Origin: Paenibacillus sp. YN15
GTDB taxonomy: Bacteria > Bacillota > Bacilli > Paenibacillales > NBRC-103111
DNA length: 64,000 bases
Assembly: GCF_003285005.1 (NCBI RefSeq)
Contig: NZ_QMFA01000005.1
Coordinates: 62,001-126,000 of the forward strand
Direction of reading: 5' to 3'
Shown here: piece by piece, positions 59,201-64,000 of the stretch
Numbering within the stretch: position 1 is the first letter of the stretch
How the letters are laid out: each line of letters opens with the position of its first letter
The notes under the pieces: model-generated
Told to the model about the DNA's origin: nothing
Database searches by the model: none
Seen by the model: only the letters and a program-made list of their open reading frames with translations
Program-made: the position numbers and the translations under genes

Positions 59201-60955
59201 GCCCTGGAAGCTGGCGGGCAGATTCTTCACCTGAACGCTGACTTCCTTGCTGGCCTTGCCGTCCAGTTGATGATTCCAGACCATCATGGTGGCCTTGGAG
59301 TCGCTGTTCTTGGTAGCAAGCAGTCTGACGCCGGTATTTCCTGTGTCGCTGCCGGTGACTGCTACTTTCTCATCCCCCAATCTGGAAAGCATCCGCATGG
59401 TGTTAAAATAAGGGGTAAAGAAAGTTTTGCCCAGGAGCTCATGATACTTGAGCTTGTCGCTGGTCCCCACCACCTGGAATTTGTATACTTGTGAATCGCC
59501 CCATTTAATCCTTATTTTGGATATTTGGTATTCAGCCCCCAAGTCAAACCGGAGCCACGTCCAATAATCGCTTTGCAAAAACTGAGTGCTCTCATCCCCG
59601 TCAGTCGCTACAGCGATCAACGGGTCGCCGGCTGTGTTCGGAACGGCTATTTTATTGCCGGCAGGGTCATAAAATTCGATTTCCTGGATTTTCACCTGGC
59701 GTCCCGAGGTGGTAGCCGATTCTCTCCAGCCGCGCAAATTCATATACCGAACAGGGTCGGTATAATTGGAGTTAAATTCCTGCCAGCCCACAGTGCCGTT
59801 GCTGAGCGCATAGTCCACATCAAACTGGTTCTTGAAGTAGGCGTTCAGCGTGTGAACGGCCACCCAGTTCATGGGGATATCCACACCGCCTCTCTCGTAG
59901 AAATAGGCTGAATCCGTCATGAATGCCGCCTGCTTGGCCAGAGCGACATTATTGGTGCTGTCGGTTAATCCCCCTCCGCCTTTCCAGCCGTATTCGCTGA
60001 CGATCAGAGTGGCGTCGGGATATTTGTCGCTGAGGTAATTGCGCATTTGAATGGCTTGCGTTTCATTCTCGGTAATTTCCTGCCGGTACCGGTGCCAGGA
60101 GACAAAGTCAACCTGATAATGGTTCTGATAGGCGATGTCCACAAATTCCTTCTGCTTGGCAAAATTGTAGCCGGAGAGGACCGGACCGCCTACCTTCAGG
60201 CGCACACCGTTGGAACCGAAGGTATCATTGAGCCCCAATTGCTGGTTGACCCACACCACTGCCTTGGACATGCCTTCATACATTCGCATGTATCCCGGGA
60301 TATCATCCTTGACATGCCCAAAGTATGCAGGCTCCAGGTTGGGCTCGTTGCCTACCTCGATGTATTCCAGCTTGGGATTTTTCTCCTTCAGCGTCTTGAT
60401 AATGACCCGCATGGCCTTGTCATATTCATCCCAGTTCATCGTGGTTTCCCCCGACAGAAGGCGGTTCTTGCCGGGATTGGTGTCTCCGCCGTAGGAATAG
60501 GCCAGAGAGATCAAAATGGAGTCCGCAAATTGGCCCATAAAGTCATAGGTTTCCTTGCGGCCGTGCTGAAGATCGGGATTGGTCTCCAGATTCTCCGGAG
60601 TTTCGATGCTGTAGGCAAGCAAGTCCGAATTGTTCGGGTCCTTGTTGTAGTACCAGTTGATTTTGACGAAATCCCGGACGATCTTGGTTTTAATCCCCTT
60701 CAATTCGTCCACCACATGGACAGGCAGAGGCGCGTAGTTCGTATTGTTGAATTGTTCAGTCCGGATCAATGGACCGGCGCTTGTGCCGTAATCCGCCGTC
60801 AGGACCTGGGCTGTTGGGGAAACCTCCGCCTGGGCCGTTTCCGGGAATGCCGGAGCCAGGCCCAGTGCCATTGAAACAGCCAACATCCCTGCGGTCAGAG
60901 CGCTGAAAGGACGTTTGGCCTGTTTCCACCCTTTCCTGCTGATCATATTATTCAT
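56210..60955 (-). CDS. Giant secreted GH39-like hydrolase with discoidin, LamG-like, cadherin-like and Ig-like modules
   Basis: 1581 residues. A signal peptide (about 1-43, ending ETAQA) is followed by a clan GH-A barrel (about 50-400). Its acid/base Glu is in YIEVGNEPNLEP near 203 and its nucleophile Glu in LIVSEYGWKGG near 318. F5/8-type (CBM32-like) domains occupy about 410-500 and 660-775. LamG/DUF1080-like sandwiches lie at about 778-980 and 1185-1380, with a cadherin-like beta-sandwich between them. A DUF5011 Ig-like unit is near 1395-1465, and a C-terminal module of about 110 residues (YFQLLKGNTPVSYVAL) is shared with the next gene. It probably binds and cleaves a plant polysaccharide; the substrate is inferred only from neighbours. 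GGAGG lies 12 bases before the ATG. Confidence 0.8.
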   Translation of the reverse strand: MNNMISRKGWKQAKRPFSALTAGMLAVSMALGLAPAFPETAQAEVSPTAQVLTADYGTSAGPLIRTEQFNNTNYAPLPVHVVDELKGIKTKIVRDFVKINWYYNKDPNNSDLLAYSIETPENLETNPDLQHGRKETYDFMGQFADSILISLAYSYGGDTNPGKNRLLSGETTMNWDEYDKAMRVIIKTLKEKNPKLEYIEVGNEPNLEPAYFGHVKDDIPGYMRMYEGMSKAVVWVNQQLGLNDTFGSNGVRLKVGGPVLSGYNFAKQKEFVDIAYQNHYQVDFVSWHRYRQEITENETQAIQMRNYLSDKYPDATLIVSEYGWKGGGGLTDSTNNVALAKQAAFMTDSAYFYERGGVDIPMNWVAVHTLNAYFKNQFDVDYALSNGTVGWQEFNSNYTDPVRYMNLRGWRESATTSGRQVKIQEIEFYDPAGNKIAVPNTAGDPLIAVATDGDESTQFLQSDYWTWLRFDLGAEYQISKIRIKWGDSQVYKFQVVGTSDKLKYHELLGKTFFTPYFNTMRMLSRLGDEKVAVTGSDTGNTGVRLLATKNSDSKATMMVWNHQLDGKASKEVSVQVKNLPASFQGKSIRYKKYLVDATHSNYAYNKNDSLEVVGQGTMNITGTEIFNETLTPNAVMLIELEAVDSSINNIVSAGKTATGDLQNLAALVDGDERTSAAAANNSYPQSVVIDLERNFTVSGAEIKWSNAELQSYHYSISTSTDGGSYSTVVDSTYGAWSKGSSLHWFPATARYVKLTVTGSYTGQPLSIDDISIFADGLYKNSFETPEERDLSAWKLRGYGNKYTAWDFGTDTVTGNTYAVPHETFGDTSDNFGFFGDNSWADYGIEARVKIDNPAHTGDVKMGVTARAGKGRADEHRNLHYSLLLVRGAGTSKLVLQRDNTDMPSGKKNIELDSVVLDSIDPTRWYTLRLEAVGDNLKGYLDGTLMVEYTDNNVYDGNPARLSAGWAGVRGSKTKVQFDDIHVYPIMPLLGDIQVNGASISGFNPLKNEYEVKLAGPGSDKATVTGTVYGGANAVVYPASSGELALGGTGENVVHMISSLSTAGNGATYYKVSLRKASEDATLSSLKLSVIPDSGAYNPNELAPGDILLIPGVYEYDVKIPSRTAYVSVKEALPTVSNLATAVAANTAIVNGQGTITVDVTAESGKIQRYTLHLTANEEAPLGTILYEENFENGSYNQDASTGWRNMDNTQGQHLRVADDVSGKVLEKHTNDNMPFVVGNSSWTNYEVRARVRATADTGLPGIIARASDDARNFYMLRIHNGENNLAGGSTGYIALGRVVNNSLKESAIKKPFPYEEGKWYQLRLIVNGNRLIGYVDDKLVFDVTDTGSGLFPDNPPPLTQGKAGIRVANRPAQIDDYVVALLPGDNTPVPDVVKPVITLNGDGAISIPVGSEYTDAGATATDNVDGDLTAAIAVTGQVNTAVPGVYTLRYNVSDAAGNAANEVIRTVTVFAVIGEGKSFVVTGGLVDQAQGLTARVNVIPVAGAQVHDGDEVVYFQLLKGNTPVSYVALKSDITDLTTFVAHFDVPDPENTAYSIRVLVVDQLFPANGELPAALSDKVVLD

Positions 60956-61029
60956 AGATGCTTGATACCTCCATCTTCAGGATATCCTGGAGTCTGCCCG
61001 GCGGACAGACTCCTTCGTTCATCGCCCTG

Positions 61030-61190
61030 GGGCGTGTCTGATAACTCCGAGGGGAGCAGATTTTGCAGAATTTTCGTTCCAGGCAAGGCACTTTCGTGAA
61101 GGCGTACCGGGGGTACGTCAAGCGGAAGTAACGAAGCATGGGGCGAAAAGGCGGTAAAAGATGCCCTCAAGCGGGTTTTCAGACACGCCC
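61030..61190. mobile_element. 161-bp MITE with perfect 12-bp terminal inverted repeats
   Basis: GGGCGTGTCTGA at 61030-61041 and TCAGACACGCCC at 61179-61190. The interior has no ORF but contains the palindrome GTACCGGGGGTAC. The end repeat resembles IS5-family ends (inference). One end coincides with the last base of the stop codon of the hydrolase gene at 61190. Confidence 0.75.
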
Positions 61191-64000
61191 TAATTCAATT
61201 CAACAATAGCGGACAGTGCAAACGGCAGCCGTTGGGGGTCCAGCTCCAGGGTATCCAGAACGAATACCCGGACCGTGTATGTCTCATCCTCGGGATCGGC
61301 GGCGTCAAAAATCGCCGTAAAAGCGGCGGGGCCGGCAATATCCGCTTCAATGGCTGTGTAGCTTACCGGAGTCGTTCCCTTCAGTAGTTGGAAGAACACC
61401 GCCTCCTTGCCGGTATGCTCTTCCGCGCCATTCAATAGGTCGACGGTTACACTGGCTGAAATTCCGCCGTTTCTGTCCAGAACACCCACCGGTGTGACGC
61501 TGTAGCTTTTGGCAGCCATCACCACATGCACAGTTCTTGTCACTTCCTCGGCTGCGCCGCCGCTGCTGTCTGCGACGTTGTAGCGGAGGATATATGTGCC
61601 TTCCGTGTCCGTATCCACTTCCCCGGTTCTGACAATGCCGGCGGTCAGATTTCCATCCTCCGCATCCAGGGCGGTGGCGCCCGGATCGGCAAAGCTGCTG
61701 CCTGCAGGCACAATCATTTCGGCCGGACCCAGCAGGGTGATCACCGGCACAGCATTCACGTCGGAAATTTCCGTAACCCAAAGATCATCAAAGGCCGCTC
61801 TGGCGTTGGCCACCCGAATGCCTGCCTTTCCAGAGGTCCACGGAGTGAAGGAGGAGTCGAAAACTCCCGAGCCGTCCGTTACGTTAAAGAGCAGCTGGTC
61901 GTCTATATATGCCTTGATGGTATTGCCCTTCAGCACCAGTCTCAGCTGATACCACTTGTTGACATCGATGGGCATGGATACAGTAAGGTTGCCGGGCTCC
62001 TTCAGCGTGTTATCGATGACCTTGCCCAGCGAAACCTTGCTTTCATTGGGCTTAATGCGGATCATATAAAAATTCCTGTTGTCCGCGGATACTCTGGCCA
62101 CCAGACCGGGATAGGACAAGGGATCAACCGCTTTCACGCGGACGGAGATATCCGCATCCCCGGAGACGCTGTTGCTGTTGGACATGACGATATTATTGGC
62201 GTTGACATCCCTCATGGCATACTTCTCGCCCAATACCTCATCCACCACCCGGAATTGGGTGACTGCCGACGGGGTCCAGCCTGCATCCATCGTTCCGCCG
62301 TTGAAGTTCTCCTGGTATACAATAGCGCCACGGGGAGCGTCCGGCTGCACGATAAAGCGGAAGGTATAATCCCGGACTGCGCCGCTTTCAGCTGTTACCC
62401 GGACAATTCCGGTGCCCTGTCCGCCAACAAGCGTCGGCTGCTCCAGAATTTCTGCCCTTGCGCCATACCATAAGGCGGCAGGAACCGCATTCTGGATGGT
62501 CACCACCCGGGTTAAAGAAGGCAGCAGCACATTGTATTCATACTGTCCGGCTGTCAACACCGGGTTGTTGCCTGCCGAGAGGCTCAGCGCCGCCAATTCG
62601 GCATTGGTGGAAATGGCCCGGAGGTACAAGGTGTAGGGAACGGCAAGCTTGCCGTCGGCCGACTTGGCCAGCACCGTTGCCTTCCGGTACGCATTGCCGG
62701 CTGCGCTCAAATCCACTTGCCCATTGTTGGTCATCCAAACTGTATGGCCGGATTGATAAACACTGGCTGTGACATTGACATTGGACAGATCGGTTCCTTG
62801 CGGAAGCACCGCCTGGCCAACGCTTTGCCCATTGGCCAACGAGGAAACCGCCACACCATTGACCTTCAGCTCCTTCAGCTTGGGCAGGGCCGGGGTCGTC
62901 ACCTTAATATCTGTAAAGTCGGTGGTCACATTGCCGGCGATCAGCCCGGGCTTTCCGCTGCCGTAATCGCCCATGGCCGTATCCGTATAATCCAGAACAA
63001 ACTGTCCGTTTACATAAAACTTGAAGGTGTTGCCAATAGCCTCAACCTTCAGGCTATACCAGGTCTGCGGCTCAATCTGGAAGGGCAGGGAGGCCTGCTT
63101 CAAGATATTGCCTACACCGCCGTTCACAACCTTGTATACTCTGGCGTCATTGGCTCCCGTTATGCGGAACCGGTAAGCATTGTTATGTGGGGCGCCGCCG
63201 TGAGCGCGCAGCAGAATGCCGGGATTGAAGGCAGCCCGATCCGAAGGCATTTCTCCGGGCAGCCTGGTCTTTACTTCCACCGTGTAATCTGTCCACGCGA
63301 CATTGCCGAAGGTAGCCTGGGCCGCCTGGCTGCTGGCCAATGTGACTCTGGTGTAGCCGGCAACAGACGACCAGGTGCCATTGCCGCCCAACGCCCAGCC
63401 TGAGGGATTGGTTCCGCCGGCGAAGCCATGCTGCAGCAGCGTTCCGTCGCCCAGCACCTTGATATCACGGATGGATACCGGCGCAACGGGAGTGGCCTGA
63501 TCCGCAATGCCCGTTACCGTAACCCGGATATACTGGGCGTTTGCTGCGAAGCGGTCATGGGCATCGCCCCATGTGGGCTTGTATTCCGTTCCGCCTGCGC
63601 CCGCTCCGGCAGCCATGGTTTTGTCCACGGCTGTGGTGTAGGCCGAACCGTCCCCACTGGTCTCCACCTTGTAGCGGAAATTGTAGAGCAGATCATTGGC
63701 CCAATCGATCTGAAGCCCCTTGACCGCTGTGCTTGCCCCCAAATTCAGGGTCAGCACCTGCGGATAGGAAGCATCCGCAGCCGTCCATACGGTTGACGGA
63801 TCGGCGTCCGTCACAGCCGCCGCAGCAGCCGTATTGGAGGAAACCGTCACAGCCGCGTCTACGGAAACGATAGCGTCCGCAGGCTCGTCGGTTGCCGTCA
63901 GCTCGACAAAGGCTACCGCATTGCGGCCCAGGGCGAAATCAAAGGCGGCGCTGCCCGAATGCTGCAAAATCCGGTCTTCCATCAGGTCCAGGCTGTCGTC
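61190..64000 (-). CDS. Giant secreted multi-domain protein, paralogue of the 56210 gene (C-terminal part)
   Basis: The frame is open through base 64000; about 936 C-terminal residues are present. From its first residues (DDSLDLMEDRI...NAVAFVELTATD) it aligns with the middle of the 1581-residue neighbour (NDSLEVVGQG...NAVMLIELEAVD). Order: F5/8-like domain, LamG/DUF1080-like sandwich (about 195-365), cadherin-like segments, a second sandwich (about 560-740), a DUF5011 unit (about 750-820, GTYILRYNVADSSG) and the same C-terminal module (FFQLLKGTTPVSYTAI). A catalytic barrel would lie beyond the window edge. A MITE abuts its stop codon. Confidence 0.8.
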   Translation of the reverse strand, partial: DDSLDLMEDRILQHSGSAAFDFALGRNAVAFVELTATDEPADAIVSVDAAVTVSSNTAAAAAVTDADPSTVWTAADASYPQVLTLNLGASTAVKGLQIDWANDLLYNFRYKVETSGDGSAYTTAVDKTMAAGAGAGGTEYKPTWGDAHDRFAANAQYIRVTVTGIADQATPVAPVSIRDIKVLGDGTLLQHGFAGGTNPSGWALGGNGTWSSVAGYTRVTLASSQAAQATFGNVAWTDYTVEVKTRLPGEMPSDRAAFNPGILLRAHGGAPHNNAYRFRITGANDARVYKVVNGGVGNILKQASLPFQIEPQTWYSLKVEAIGNTFKFYVNGQFVLDYTDTAMGDYGSGKPGLIAGNVTTDFTDIKVTTPALPKLKELKVNGVAVSSLANGQSVGQAVLPQGTDLSNVNVTASVYQSGHTVWMTNNGQVDLSAAGNAYRKATVLAKSADGKLAVPYTLYLRAISTNAELAALSLSAGNNPVLTAGQYEYNVLLPSLTRVVTIQNAVPAALWYGARAEILEQPTLVGGQGTGIVRVTAESGAVRDYTFRFIVQPDAPRGAIVYQENFNGGTMDAGWTPSAVTQFRVVDEVLGEKYAMRDVNANNIVMSNSNSVSGDADISVRVKAVDPLSYPGLVARVSADNRNFYMIRIKPNESKVSLGKVIDNTLKEPGNLTVSMPIDVNKWYQLRLVLKGNTIKAYIDDQLLFNVTDGSGVFDSSFTPWTSGKAGIRVANARAAFDDLWVTEISDVNAVPVITLLGPAEMIVPAGSSFADPGATALDAEDGNLTAGIVRTGEVDTDTEGTYILRYNVADSSGGAAEEVTRTVHVVMAAKSYSVTPVGVLDRNGGISASVTVDLLNGAEEHTGKEAVFFQLLKGTTPVSYTAIEADIAGPAAFTAIFDAADPEDETYTVRVFVLDTLELDPQRLPFALSAIVELN

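Overview
The window looks like chromosomal DNA of a GC-rich, spore-forming Bacillales bacterium, most likely Paenibacillus or a close relative. Supporting evidence: Bacillales-type Shine-Dalgarno sites, frequent TTG and GTG starts, a serS-type T-box, YyaC, a Kin-like sensor kinase, a three-SLH-domain surface protein, CD3324- and YbjQ-family genes, a GH88 enzyme very like the one known from Bacillus sp. GL1, and secreted multi-domain glycoside hydrolases under probable CcpA and XylR control. No rRNA, tRNA, CRISPR array or prophage was seen. The genus call is an inference from gene content.

Layout. 1-4.4 kb (minus): ahpC-ahpF peroxide reductase, then a malic enzyme-aspA pair. 4.4-5.3 kb: repeat-rich intergenic DNA. 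5.3-14.1 kb (plus): a HelD helicase, a HAD phosphatase, an OmpR-type two-component system with probable self-binding repeats, a LysR regulator, a PHP phosphatase and a CDF metal exporter. 14.1-17.6 kb (minus): a PD-(D/E)XK nuclease-like protein and a LacI regulator with its GH88 hydrolase. 17.6-20.9 kb: repeat-rich DNA and a second HelD. 20.9-24.2 kb (minus): sdhCAB, divergent from a LysR gene. 25.4-28.2 kb (minus): a polysaccharide deacetylase, a CD3324-type regulator, three very small ORFs with good ribosome binding sites, and an esterase. 28.2-32.1 kb: a repeat array, a broken GyrI-like gene, an acyltransferase, a YbjQ pair and a TIM-barrel isomerase-like gene. 32.1-38.3 kb (minus): a 2053-residue surface protein. 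38.6-41.3 kb: an actin-like ParM-family gene divergent from an M23 peptidase-bactofilin operon. 41.3-50 kb: an ABC exporter, a T-box-controlled Thermus-like serS, yyaC, fhs and a multi-PAS kinase. 50-53.2 kb: xylA and xylR around a XylR operator. 53.7-64 kb (minus): three secreted glycan-active proteins, the last running off the window.

How the genes fit together. The right half is a plant-polysaccharide block: xylose isomerase and its repressor sit beside three large secreted proteins, two of them with visible clan GH-A (GH39-like) catalytic motifs, and a perfect CcpA site precedes one. The GH88/LacI pair handles unsaturated uronyl oligosaccharides. The left half is central C4 metabolism (aspartase, malic enzyme, succinate dehydrogenase) and stress or housekeeping functions.

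The most unusual content is non-coding. There is a stem-loop family placed directly before Shine-Dalgarno sites with compensating changes in the stem, at least four other short repeat families, a 161-bp MITE abutting a stop codon, and a promoter-ORF-terminator unit for a 17-residue peptide. The actin-like/M23/bactofilin neighbourhood is the most interesting protein-level grouping.
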